Assembly: GCF_021568855.1 (NCBI RefSeq)
Contig: NZ_JAKGUG010000002.1
Span: 248,001 to 312,000, forward strand
DNA from: Dethiosulfovibrio russensis
GTDB lineage: Bacteria; Synergistota; Synergistia; Synergistales; Dethiosulfovibrionaceae
DNA: 64,000 bases
Direction: 5' to 3'
Part shown: positions 27,340 to 34,638 of the stretch, piece by piece
How positions within the stretch are numbered: the stretch's first letter is position 1
How the letters are laid out: each line of letters opens with the position of its first letter
Notes under the pieces: model-generated
The model's database searches: none
Told to the model about the DNA's origin: nothing
The model's input: the letters and a program-made list of their open reading frames with translations, nothing else
Program-made: the position numbers and the translations under genes

Positions 27340-28787
27340 GATTTCGTCTGGTATCCAGGGTGCTGGGGCTGCTCTGTGCCATAGTGTCCCTCTCCATGAC
27401 TTGGCCTCTCTACTGGAGTCTGAAGGACGGTTCCAACGATATCAGGGCGTTTCTTGCCGCCATAGCTGTAGGATTTATATCGGGAGCGGCCCTCTACCTG
27501 GCGGGAAGAGGAGAGGACTACCAGGAGCTGGGAATAAGGGAGGCCTTCGCGGTGGTCACCCTTTCCTGGGTTTTGGCCTCGGCCATAGGGGCCTTGCCTT
27601 TCTACCTTGCCGGGTCGGTTGAGACCTACACGGACGGTTTCTTCGAGGCCATGTCCGGTTTTTCCACCACGGGAGCGTCCATTTTGACCGACATACAGTC
27701 AAATCCAAGAGGGATCTTGTTTTGGCGCAGTCTGACCCATTGGCTGGGTGGAATGGGGATCATAGTTTTGAGTCTGGCCATCCTTCCCTTCATAGGGGTA
27801 GGGGGAATGCAGCTCTTCAAGGCAGAGGTTCCCGGTCCCACCCCGGAGAAGCTCACCCCCAGGGTTCAGCAGACGGCCGTGCTCCTCTGGGGGGTCTACG
27901 TCCTTCTGTCCGGCGCCGAGGTGCTGGCCCTGGCGTTCGGCGGAATGGACCTGTTCGAGTCTCTGACCCACACCTTCGGGACCATGGCGACTGGAGGATT
28001 TTCCCCTCTCAACGGCAGCATAGGACAGTACGGAAAGCCCTATTTCGACTGGGTCATAACGGTCTTCATGTTTCTTGCCGGTGCCAACTTCACCTTGCAT
28101 TACATGGCTCTTAGAGGAAAGCCCCTCAGCCTGTGGAGGGACGAGGAATTTCGGTTCTACACCAAGGTTATTCTGTTCTCAACCGTTACGATAACCCTCT
28201 CTCTCCTGGTCTTTGGGGGATACTCCTCGGCGGAGAAGGCCTTGAGGGACGCGGCCTTTCAGGTGGTCAGCATAGTAACCACAACCGGTTACGCCACGGC
28301 GGACTTCGATTTATGGCCTCAATACTGTCGTTTTCTTCTGCTCCTTCTGATGTTCGTAGGGGGCTGTGCCGGTTCCACCGGAGGTGGAATGAAGAACGTC
28401 AGGATAATGGTCATTCTGCGGAGGGTGGGCATGGAGATAAAAAGGCTTCTCCATCCCAGACAGGTGATAAAGATCCGGCTCAACGGGACGGTGCTCAGGA
28501 ACGACGTCATAACCTCGGTTACGGCCTTCTTTATCCTCTATATCGTGCTCTTCGCTCTGGCGACCCTGGCGATGGCCGCCATGGGGTTGGACCTTACGGC
28601 AGCTATATCCAGCGTCGCCGCCACACTCGGCAACATCGGTCCCGGTCTGGGAATGGTAGGTCCTACCCAAAACTACCACTGGATCTGTGCTCCGGGCAAA
28701 TGGCTTCTCTCTCTCTGTATGTTGCTAGGTAGGCTAGAGATATTCACGGTAGTGATGCTCTTTTTCCCCGGTACTTGGAAGAGATAG
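27336..28787 (+). CDS. trkH: Trk potassium channel subunit TrkH
   Basis: Membrane K+ translocating subunit of 483 residues. The four pore loops with the filter Gly are visible: SGFSTTGAS, TMATGGFSP, VTTTGYATAD and ATLGNIGPG. Translation is coupled to trkA. A strong terminator follows in the left direct repeat. Confidence 0.95.
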   Translation: MRFRLVSRVLGLLCAIVSLSMTWPLYWSLKDGSNDIRAFLAAIAVGFISGAALYLAGRGEDYQELGIREAFAVVTLSWVLASAIGALPFYLAGSVETYTDGFFEAMSGFSTTGASILTDIQSNPRGILFWRSLTHWLGGMGIIVLSLAILPFIGVGGMQLFKAEVPGPTPEKLTPRVQQTAVLLWGVYVLLSGAEVLALAFGGMDLFESLTHTFGTMATGGFSPLNGSIGQYGKPYFDWVITVFMFLAGANFTLHYMALRGKPLSLWRDEEFRFYTKVILFSTVTITLSLLVFGGYSSAEKALRDAAFQVVSIVTTTGYATADFDLWPQYCRFLLLLLMFVGGCAGSTGGGMKNVRIMVILRRVGMEIKRLLHPRQVIKIRLNGTVLRNDVITSVTAFFILYIVLFALATLAMAAMGLDLTAAISSVAATLGNIGPGLGMVGPTQNYHWICAPGKWLLSLCMLLGRLEIFTVVMLFFPGTWKR

Positions 28788-28810
28788 ACGGCACTACACG
28801 ATGGCAATTT

Positions 28811-28856
28811 CGGAAATACGGGCTAGAACGGGCTCTATCGAAACGAGATCTCCGAC
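28811..28856 (-). repeat. Fragment of the structured repeat (copy D)
   Basis: Read on the minus strand this matches the first ~45 bases of copies A-C (CGTTTCG.TAGAGCCCGTTC and the GCCCGTATT stretch), then diverges. It is a decayed 5' piece, lying at the edge of the left direct repeat. Confidence 0.65.
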
Positions 28857-28908
28857 ATAAAAACGAAGGAGGAGACCCAGATTCGGGTCCCCTCTTTCGT
28901 TTTTATGT
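28855..28908. terminator. Bidirectional terminator after trkH
   Basis: Stem with A-run on one leg and T-run on the other (ACATAAAAACGAA / TTCGTTTTTATGT); the inner part has mismatches. The 3' leg runs directly into the parS-like site. Confidence 0.75.
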
Positions 28909-28921
28909 TTCCCGGGAAACA
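28906..28921. promoter_or_regulatory. parS-like site 2
   Basis: TGTTTCCCGGGAAACA, identical to sites at 16881 and 30042. It lies in the left direct repeat, 4.6 kb from dnaA. Confidence 0.8.
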
Positions 28922-28990
28922 TCCCGATTTTTAGGAAACTACAGGCTGTTGAGCCCCATACCTGATACGATTGAAATATCGTTCTGCCTT

Positions 28991-29049
28991 CCCCAGTACA
29001 GGCTCGACGCTACTCAATAGAGACTCTGGCGTGTGCTGGGGCTTTTTTT
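28991..29049 (+). terminator. Plus-strand terminator before hicB
   Basis: Outer stem CCCCAGTACA with TGTGCTGGGG (10 pairs, one G-T), a 31-base loop able to form a small inner stem, then CTTTTTTT. No gene reads into it now, which suggests it is the tail of something lost to the left. Confidence 0.65.
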
Positions 29050-29446
29050 ACACTCCTAGTCTCTCCCTGAGGGCCTCCTGGAGGGTGCTGGAAAAATTAA
29101 TTTTATTCTCTATGGCCATCTCATTAAGCCAGGCCGGTATCGTTACGTTCTTGCTTACGGATTTTTTTGTCTCCTCTTTACGAAGGATATCCATCCGCAC
29201 ATCGATTAGAACGGCAACTTCGTCTTCTTCTGGTTGCAGCTTGTTGACCGGAGAGGGGGTTGGAATGGAGTCGTTATCATCTTCCATGCAGAGCAAATGA
29301 CCTCCTAAAGCGTCTTTTGCGCTGGCGATAGCGTCAGCGTAGTCCTTACCGAAAGTATTACAGCCTGGAAGGTCTGGAAAGCGGACACAGACATACTTAC
29401 CGTCTTCAGAGAGCAGCGCTGGATATATGCGAACATCCTTTTTCAT
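29048..29446 (-). CDS. hicB: HicB family antitoxin
   Basis: 132 residues. The N-terminal HicB fold is seen in YPALLSEDGKYVCVRFPDLPGCNTFG followed by the A.A.A...LGGHLL helix; the C-terminal part (SVSKNVTIPAWLNEMAIENKINFSSTLQEALRE in pieces) is a ribbon-helix-helix DNA-binding segment. It neutralises HicA and represses the pair. It is encoded 28 bases downstream of hicA. Confidence 0.92.
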   Translation of the reverse strand: MKKDVRIYPALLSEDGKYVCVRFPDLPGCNTFGKDYADAIASAKDALGGHLLCMEDDNDSIPTPSPVNKLQPEEDEVAVLIDVRMDILRKEETKKSVSKNVTIPAWLNEMAIENKINFSSTLQEALRERLGV

Positions 29447-29474
29447 AAGAAGTCGTCTCCTTTCTGAGGCGGGG

Positions 29475-29657
29475 TTACTTGAGCCCCGCCTGTTTCATGA
29501 TGCTATTGAATGTCTTGGGTGGAACGTCCTTTTGGGGATGCTTTACAGTTGTCTTCCCCGGCTTTGTCGGATGCTTGAAATGATGGTGGCTACCGACTGT
29601 CTTGATCCAGTACCAGCCGTCATTTTCAAGAATCTTGATTATTTCGCTGGACTTCAT
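29475..29657 (-). CDS. hicA: HicA family mRNA interferase toxin
   Basis: 60-residue double-stranded-RNA-binding-fold toxin. It has the whole family pattern: SSEIIKILENDGW, GSHHHF with catalytic His, KHPTKPGKTTVKHP, and a final helix. The ATG at 29657 follows AGGGGGAAA; the longer frame starts in the operator. hicA precedes hicB. Confidence 0.93.
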   Translation of the reverse strand: MKSSEIIKILENDGWYWIKTVGSHHHFKHPTKPGKTTVKHPQKDVPPKTFNSIMKQAGLK

Positions 29658-29679
29658 CACTTTTCCCCCTGACATCGTT

Positions 29680-29696
29680 ATTATAATGCGCATTAT
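29680..29696 (-). promoter_or_regulatory. hicAB promoter with palindromic operator
   Basis: The minus strand has a consensus TATAAT (plus-strand 29680-29685) overlapping the perfect palindrome ATAATGCGCATTAT (29683-29696); a further ATTATGCGCG half follows. Overlap of -10 and palindrome fits autorepression by HicB. Confidence 0.65.
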
Positions 29697-29716
29697 TATG
29701 CGCGTCAATTTTTTAG

Positions 29717-29950
29717 GTTATTGGAGGCGACCGCCGGGAGCGGGTGGAGGTGACGCAGGACCAGGTGGTAGAAGAGTTAGCCCTAATAGCCTTCGGTAAT
29801 CCCCATGACGTCATGGAATGGGGACCTGGTGGTGTGCATTTATGTTCTAGTTTCGAGCTGACGTTCGACCAAGCGGCAATAGTGGCTGAGGTTGCAGAGA
29901 CGACAATCCAGACCGGAGGATCTCTGAGGCTGATCCTCGTAGAGGTCTAA
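29717..29950 (+). pseudogene. Fragment of phage terminase small subunit
   Basis: The frame gives RVEVTQDQVVEELALIAFGN then HDVMEWGPGGVHL..SFELT.DQAAIVAEVAETTIQTGGSLRL, the central to C-terminal pattern of small terminase subunits. It breaks off just where the family continues with a K.HDK motif and ends shortly before the right direct repeat. The N-terminal DNA-binding part is missing. A GTG at 29744 could start a 68-residue peptide, but I read it as a prophage remnant. Confidence 0.55.
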
Positions 29951-29990
29951 AAGACTGGCTCGAACGGGCTTCGTCGAAACGAGATCTCCG

Positions 29991-30044
29991 ACATAAAAAC
30001 GAAGGAGGAACCCCAGTTTTGGGGTTCCTCCTTCGTTTTTATGT
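29991..30044. terminator. Perfect bidirectional terminator
   Basis: 25-bp uninterrupted stem, 4-base loop GTTT, with A-run and T-run near the ends, so it works on both strands. It would stop Sel1 transcription leftward. Confidence 0.85.
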
Positions 30045-30057
30045 TTCCCGGGAAACA
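30042..30057. promoter_or_regulatory. parS-like site 3
   Basis: TGTTTCCCGGGAAACA, abutting the terminator above. Closest exact copy to parB (3 kb). Confidence 0.8.
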
Positions 30058-30073
30058 TAACGGTTTTAGGAAA

Positions 30074-30454
30074 CTACAGGCTGTTGAGCCCCATCTCCGA
30101 TACCGATCTGGCTGCACCTATGCAGCCGTTTCTCTTAGCTGTCTCCAGCCAATGTTCCGCCTTATCCTTTTGCCCCATTTTGGCATAGAGAGAGGCCAGA
30201 CTCATCTGAGCGGTGGCGTTGCCCTGATAGGCCGATAGGCTCAGCCACTTGAGTGCCTGGTCCCTGTCGGCGGTAACCAGATAACCGGCGGCATAGGCCT
30301 CTCCAAGCACCCTCTGAGCCTCCGAATCGCCCTGTTTCGCAAGTTTGTGGATCGACTGAAATTCCTGGGAGTCCACGGCGCCTACCCAACCAGGGGCTAT
30401 AACACAGAGAGAGAACAACGCAAAAATCAAAAACACAGCCTTGAACATATTCAC
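30074..30454 (-). CDS. Exported Sel1-repeat protein
   Basis: A 126-residue protein with signal peptide (about 1-26, ending VGA) and two to three Sel1/TPR-like repeats (GDSEAQRVLGEAYAAG, GNATAQMSLASLYAKMG with the A..WL.LSA linkers). Such solenoids mediate protein contacts in the envelope. I use the GTG at 30454 (AGAGG eight bases before); an ATG two codons later is also possible. Its last 7 codons are duplicated at the left direct repeat. Confidence 0.8.
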   Translation of the reverse strand: MNMFKAVFLIFALFSLCVIAPGWVGAVDSQEFQSIHKLAKQGDSEAQRVLGEAYAAGYLVTADRDQALKWLSLSAYQGNATAQMSLASLYAKMGQKDKAEHWLETAKRNGCIGAARSVSEMGLNSL

Positions 30455-30574
30455 AGAAAACACCTCTTTTGGAGACGTATTTAGGATCTTTTACAGCTCG
30501 GATTATACATCTCCTTTCGGCGAATGCAATAGAGAGAGAAAAAGAAAGATAAGTGAAACTCGTTTTGTTTGATT

Positions 30575-30748
30575 TTATGTTTTTCTGTTGTTCAACCCTA
30601 TACCGTCTCGGCGTTTTAACTCCTCCCTCACCGCCTCGGTTAGAGCCATGGAGGCCTGATCGGTTCGGCCGGATATTTCGTCCAGAAGGTAGAGCAGGTC
30701 GGTGGAGCCGATCCTTCTGAGGAAAATCCCCTCTTGGTCGTGTGTCAT
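30575..30748 (-). CDS. Small 57-residue protein, unknown
   Basis: Open frame with a strong AAAGGAGG site ten bases before the ATG. Sequence: MTHDQEGIFLRRIGSTDLL at the start, then a charged helix (DQASMALTEAVREELKRR) and a basic end. It looks like a small cytoplasmic helical protein. Codon use matches the neighbours. No family recognised. It diverges from the nitroreductase gene. Confidence 0.55.
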   Translation of the reverse strand: MTHDQEGIFLRRIGSTDLLYLLDEISGRTDQASMALTEAVREELKRRDGIGLNNRKT

Positions 30749-30799
30749 TGCGTCGAGACCTCCTTTCCTGGAAAATGATCTCGAAAGGACGTGATATCC

Positions 30800-31330
30800 A
30801 TGGATATGCTTAAAGTTATGCTGTCTCGCAGGAGCGTCAGGGCTTTCGACAGGGATAAGCCGGTTGAAAGCTGGAAGAAGGATGCGGTGATAGCCGCAGC
30901 AACCTCGGCACCCAGTGCTAAAAATTTGAGACCCGTCAGGTTTCTGGTGCTGGACGACAGAGAGATACTGGACGATCTCGGAAACGTCCTGTCTCAGGGT
31001 AAACCCTTCAAGGAGTGCGATTTCGCCGTGGCGGTCTGTGCCGATCTGTCCGATTATCCCGATGGAAGCCTGGGATGGCTGGAGGACTGCTCCGCAGCCC
31101 TGGAGAATATGCTGATAGAGGCCACCTCGCTCGATCTCGCTTCCTTTTGGTTCGGGGTCTATAGAAGAGATCCCAAGGAAGGGCAGGTCCGGTCGGTTCT
31201 AGAGGTTCCCTCCCACGTGGAGGTCCAGGGAATAGGGGTCTTCGGCTACGGTGCCGAGTCCGTTCCGGCCAGGGAGGGAGTCGACAGCTCCGTGGTCAGA
31301 TACGGCAGATGGGGAGACTTCAAGGCCTGA
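30800..31330 (+). CDS. Nitroreductase family FMN protein
   Basis: 176 residues, the short clostridial type. RRSVRAFD at the N-terminus and SAPSAKNLRPVRFLVL bind FMN; FWFGVYRRDP and QGIGVFGYGAE complete the fold. It probably reduces a quinone, nitro or similar compound with NAD(P)H; substrate unknown. The start is ATG 30800 after AAAGGAC; a GTG at 30791 is less likely. Confidence 0.87.
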   Translation: MDMLKVMLSRRSVRAFDRDKPVESWKKDAVIAAATSAPSAKNLRPVRFLVLDDREILDDLGNVLSQGKPFKECDFAVAVCADLSDYPDGSLGWLEDCSAALENMLIEATSLDLASFWFGVYRRDPKEGQVRSVLEVPSHVEVQGIGVFGYGAESVPAREGVDSSVVRYGRWGDFKA

Positions 31331-31398
31331 TTTTTGTAAGATATAGGGTGACGAAGATATTGATCTTATTTGACTAAAGGCATCTATAAAAAACACTC

Positions 31399-31594
31399 CT
31401 CGGAGAGGTCGTTTCGGCAGAGCCCGTTCGAGCCCGTATTCCCGACCGGCCGTCGTGTAGTACGGATGGGGCGACAGGACGTCGCCCCAAGCCGAGGGGG
31501 CACAGGACGTGCCCTCTGAGGCGATTCGTACGAAACAGGCAGGTCGGGAATACGTTCGGGCGAGACAGGGCGGAGCCGAAACGACCTCTCCGAG
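31399..31594 (+). repeat. Structured interspersed repeat, copy B
   Basis: Best-preserved copy, again 196 bases. P1 is a perfect 20-bp outer stem (31399-31418 with 31575-31594). P2, P3 (with one G-T pair) and the two AGGAC-loop hairpins are as in copy A. It fills the convergent gap 31331-31645, which holds no gene apart from the yigZ terminator. Confidence 0.88.
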
Positions 31595-31626
31595 GAAACT
31601 CGGAAGTGCGTTTTTAGAGGTGTCCT

Positions 31627-31665
31627 AAAAAAGGATGGGAGGACCTCAAAGGCTCTCCCATCCTT
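31627..31665 (-). terminator. Terminator of the yigZ transcript
   Basis: Stem AAGGATGGGAG with CTCCCATCCTT; the upstream leg is within the last codons of yigZ, and six T follow on the minus strand. Confidence 0.8.
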
Positions 31666-32272
31666 TTATTATCCCTCTGAGTCTTAGGTCCTCCATGGTC
31701 TCCTCCGCACTCTCCAACAGTGAGATAGGAACTTCCACCTTTACCGAGACCTTCTCCCCGAAGGACGGCGCCACGTTTTCCTCCGGTATTCCAAGAGCTG
31801 TCAGATGGTGAAGACAGTCTCCGTAGTTTTCGTATCCTACGGTGAAACCCAGAGGTGCTGTGACGGTCCTCTCCTCTTTGGGACAGATCTCCAGGACTCC
31901 ATGGGCGGAGGCGGAGTAGGCGTCTATCAGACCTCTGACCCCCAGTTTCACCCCGCCGAAATATCTGGTCACCACTATGGCCAGATCGTAGAGGTCCGCT
32001 TTTATTACCGCCCCCAATATAGGGCGTCCAGCCGATCCGGATGGCTCGCCGTCGTCGGAACAATGTTCCGTCGTTTTTGGAAACCCGACCCTGTAGGCCC
32101 AGCAGTTATGTCTCGCGTCGGAGTACCTCTTCGATATAGACTCTATAGCCTCCTTGGCTTCTTCCACCGTCTTGGCCGGCACCGCCGTAGCTATGAACTC
32201 CGATCTCCTCTCCTTCAGGGAGAACCGTCCTTCTTTTATTATCCTGGCGTATCTGTCCTCTAGTCGGGCCAT
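31646..32272 (-). CDS. yigZ: YigZ / IMPACT family protein
   Basis: 208 residues. The UPF0029 core shows SEFIA, RHNCWAYR, DDGEPSGSAGRPIL and VVTRYFGGVKLGVRGLIDAY; a C-terminal ferredoxin-like domain (DUF1949) follows. Family members are linked to translation control or as minor peptidases, without a settled reaction. It overlaps the HIT gene by 13 bases. Confidence 0.9.
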   Translation of the reverse strand: MARLEDRYARIIKEGRFSLKERRSEFIATAVPAKTVEEAKEAIESISKRYSDARHNCWAYRVGFPKTTEHCSDDGEPSGSAGRPILGAVIKADLYDLAIVVTRYFGGVKLGVRGLIDAYSASAHGVLEICPKEERTVTAPLGFTVGYENYGDCLHHLTALGIPEENVAPSFGEKVSVKVEVPISLLESAEETMEDLRLRGIIKGWESL

Positions 32273-32742
32273 GCTTCTTTGAAAATCCTGTAGGTCTCCT
32301 CCAGTGACTGGGGTACCACCCTTACGTCTCCCATCACAGGCATGAAGTTGGTATCCCCGTTCCACCTCGGAACCACGTGCATATGTACGTGATCGGCGAC
32401 TCCCGCACCGGCAACCTTGCCTATGTTTATGCCAAGGTTGAAACCCTCGGGGTTCATGGTCCTCTTTATCACGTCCATAGAGATGGAGGTCAGACGGTGC
32501 ATCTCCGCCACCTCTCCAGGATTCAGGGATCCGTATTCGGCTGTATGTCTGTATGGAACCACCATTAAATGACCGGAGTTGTATGGATACCTGTTAAGTA
32601 TAACGAAGCAGTTCTCCCCTCTAAAGAGGATAAGGTTATCCTCGTCGTCTTCCCGTGCTGGAAAAACGCAGAATATACATCCCGAGGGTTTTTCTACGCT
32701 CTGGATATAGGCGGCACGCCAGGGTGCGAATATCTTCTTCAT
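32260..32742 (-). CDS. HIT family nucleotide hydrolase/phosphorylase
   Basis: 160 residues with C..C near the start (SGCIFC) and the histidine triad HVHMHVVPRW. The MKKIFAPWRAAYI opening and length resemble the Ap4A phosphorylase-like branch. It acts on nucleoside polyphosphates or related phosphoramidates. Confidence 0.9.
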   Translation of the reverse strand: MKKIFAPWRAAYIQSVEKPSGCIFCVFPAREDDEDNLILFRGENCFVILNRYPYNSGHLMVVPYRHTAEYGSLNPGEVAEMHRLTSISMDVIKRTMNPEGFNLGINIGKVAGAGVADHVHMHVVPRWNGDTNFMPVMGDVRVVPQSLEETYRIFKEAWPD

Positions 32743-32763
32743 AATAGTAGGTCCTCCTGATCG

Positions 32764-32789
32764 CTAGATATTTCCCGGGAAATATCTAG
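32764..32789. promoter_or_regulatory. parS-like site 4 (variant)
   Basis: A 26-bp perfect palindrome with core TATTTCCCGGGAAATA: two symmetric differences from sites 1-3. It contains the stop codon of the next gene. There is no T-run, so it is not a terminator. A weaker relative (TTATTTCCCGGGGAATAA) covers the parB stop at 33038-33055. Confidence 0.6.
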
Positions 32790-33022
32790 CCTTTTTTCCC
32801 GTCTCTCTTGTTCAGTACATCCCTTACGCCGTAGATCCCGTGGAGGATGCCGATAACGGTCCCCCCGATAGTGCAGGCGGATAGAGTCCAGTCGGGGTAT
32901 CCCTGTCTCAGCAGATATCTTCCTAAATAGAGTCCCATGAGCACATATCCTCCGAACAACAACGCCAGAGAGACTATCTTACCGAAGACGACCAGGTCGT
33001 TTAGGTCTATTTTCTGTCCCAT
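32786..33022 (-). CDS. AtpZ/AtpI-like small membrane protein
   Basis: 78 residues with two membrane helices (about 15-36 and 43-62) separated by LLRQGYPDW. Pattern and size fit the F0F1-ATPase accessory family (ATPase_gene1/AtpZ). No ATPase genes follow in this window; here it is the last gene of the parAB transcript, 15 bases after parB. Confidence 0.6.
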   Translation of the reverse strand: MGQKIDLNDLVVFGKIVSLALLFGGYVLMGLYLGRYLLRQGYPDWTLSACTIGGTVIGILHGIYGVRDVLNKRDGKKG

Positions 33023-33037
33023 GGAGAAGAGCCTCCT

Positions 33038-33886
33038 TTATTTCCCGGGGAATAACCGGTCGCTTTCTCGGGATAATATCTCGCCTATCCGCTCTATCTG
33101 GTCTTTGCTCAGTCCCGATAGAATGAGCTTCATTTTGTTGCCTCGTCCGGTCATAGACACTCCGATGTCGTAGGAAGACAGGTCATTTCCCCAGGAGGGG
33201 GTTCTTTTTTTTCTCTTCTCCTTGGAAAACTCCTCGGTAGACTCGGCGATCTTTCTTTCCAGTTCCCGAACGGTCCAGCCTTTCTCCGCCGTGACCTTTC
33301 CCATTTTTATCGTCGACTCGGCGGATTCCAGGGATAGAAGCGCTCTTCCGTGTCTCTCCGAAAGGGCCCCTTCAGATATCAGACCTAAGACCTCCGTAGG
33401 TAGCTTCAACAGTCTGAGTTTGTTAGCCACCGCTGGACGGCTCCAACCGACCTTCTCAGCCAGATTGTCCTGTGACAGCGAAAAACGATCCATCAGTTCC
33501 TTGAGGGACATGGCTACCTCGACCGGTGACAGATCCTCTCTCTGTACGTTCTCCACCAGGGAGACCTCCATTATGGCTCCGTCGTCTCCGTCGAACAGGT
33601 GAACCGGGACTTCCTTTACTCCTGCCTCCTTGGCGGCCCTCCAGCGTCTCTCTCCTGCGACTATCATGTATCCGCCGTCTTTTTTCGTGACCAGCAGGGG
33701 TTGCAGGATGCCGTGTACCCTTATGGAGGCAGCCAGTTCGCTTATCCCTTCTTCGTCGAACTCCTTCCTCGGTTGATCCGGGTTGGGTTTGAGTTCCTTG
33801 ACAGGGAGGGTCTTGGGTATAGAAGGGGTTACGTCTTTCGGAAGTAGCGCGTCCAGTCCCTTACCTAAAGATCTTCTCTGAGCCAT
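33038..33886 (-). CDS. parB: Chromosome partitioning protein ParB
   Basis: CTP-dependent clamp that binds parS. 282 residues: N-terminal LGKGLDALL and PNPDQPRKEFDEE, CTP motifs HGILQPLLV and GERRWRAAKEAG, then the helix-turn-helix (SLSQDNLAEKVGWSRPAVANKLRL in two helices) and a C-terminal dimer domain. It overlaps parA by 22 bases. Confidence 0.95.
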   Translation of the reverse strand: MAQRRSLGKGLDALLPKDVTPSIPKTLPVKELKPNPDQPRKEFDEEGISELAASIRVHGILQPLLVTKKDGGYMIVAGERRWRAAKEAGVKEVPVHLFDGDDGAIMEVSLVENVQREDLSPVEVAMSLKELMDRFSLSQDNLAEKVGWSRPAVANKLRLLKLPTEVLGLISEGALSERHGRALLSLESAESTIKMGKVTAEKGWTVRELERKIAESTEEFSKEKRKKRTPSWGNDLSSYDIGVSMTGRGNKMKLILSGLSKDQIERIGEILSRESDRLFPGK

Positions 33887-34638
33887 CGGCCTTCCACCTC
33901 TCTTGCCAGTTCCCTGTAGGCCAGGGCTCCTTTGCAGTTTTCCTGATAGTAGCTTATGGGTTTGCCGTAGCTGGGTGCCTCCGACAGTGTGACGTTTCGG
34001 GGTATGAGGGTATCGAAAGCGGCTTCGCCAAATCCCTCTCTTACCTCCGCTACTACGTCGTTGGCCAGCCTTGTCCTGCTGTCGAACATGGTAAGCACGA
34101 TCCCGTCCATGTTCAGGTTCGGGTTAAGGTACTGTCTTACCAGGTCCACCGTCCTGGCCAGTTGACCGACGCCCTCCAGAGCGTAGTACTCGCACTGAAT
34201 GGGGATCAGTAGTCGTTTCGCCGCCACCAGGGCGTTGACCGTCAGGAGACCCAACGACGGTGGACAGTCCACGATGGCTATGTCGTACAGGTCCTCAACG
34301 GTGGATAAAGACCCTTTCAACCTGGACTCCCTGCTTATGGCGGAGGAAAGCTCCACCTCCGCTCCCGCCAGGTTTATGTTGGCTGGAACGAGGGAGACAC
34401 CTTCCCATGGGGTCTCCACGACGACGTCCTGTATCTCTGAGCCGTCGATCAGTATGTCGTAGAGGCTTTTGGGAGAGCTCTCCCTGTCGTGTCCCAGTCC
34501 GCTGGAGCAGTTGCCCTGGGGATCGGTGTCAACGACCAATACCCTGTGTCCCAGCCTTCCCAGCTCCGCCGACAGGTTGACGCAGCAGGTGGTCTTTCCT
34601 ACTCCGCCTTTCTGGTTCGTTACGGCTATGGTGATCAT
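33865..34638 (-). CDS. parA: Chromosome partitioning ATPase ParA (Soj)
   Basis: 257-residue deviant Walker A ATPase: KGGVGKTTCCVN (with signature Lys) at residues 10-21, then DTDPQGN and IVDCPPSLG. It lacks an N-terminal DNA-binding domain, so it is the chromosomal type. ATG 34638 follows GGGAGG and overlaps the rsmG stop as ATGA. Confidence 0.95.
   Translation of the reverse strand: MITIAVTNQKGGVGKTTCCVNLSAELGRLGHRVLVVDTDPQGNCSSGLGHDRESSPKSLYDILIDGSEIQDVVVETPWEGVSLVPANINLAGAEVELSSAISRESRLKGSLSTVEDLYDIAIVDCPPSLGLLTVNALVAAKRLLIPIQCEYYALEGVGQLARTVDLVRQYLNPNLNMDGIVLTMFDSRTRLANDVVAEVREGFGEAAFDTLIPRNVTLSEAPSYGKPISYYQENCKGALAYRELAREVEGRWLREDL

Larger units (their letters stand above)
28821..28959 (+). 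repeat. Left copy of ~139-bp direct repeat
   Basis: About 85 percent identical by eye to 29957-30094. It contains, in order, a piece of the structured repeat, a terminator hairpin, a parS-like site and a copy of the last codons of the Sel1 gene (ATGGGGCTCAACAGCCTGTAG split over the minus strand). The right copy is the one attached to the intact Sel1 gene, so this left copy is the duplicate. Confidence 0.85.
29957..30094 (+). repeat. Right copy of ~139-bp direct repeat
   Basis: Partner of 28821-28959. The 5' part (29954-29992, minus strand) is another short fragment of the structured repeat (closest to copy A: GACGAAGCCCGTTCGAGCC). Then come a perfect terminator, a parS-like site and the real 3' end of the Sel1 gene. 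Confidence 0.85.

Noticed and set aside
29840-30058. 72-codon minus-strand frame starting MFPGKH
   Set aside because: It starts inside the parS-like palindrome and reads through a perfect terminator and a repeat fragment; not a gene.
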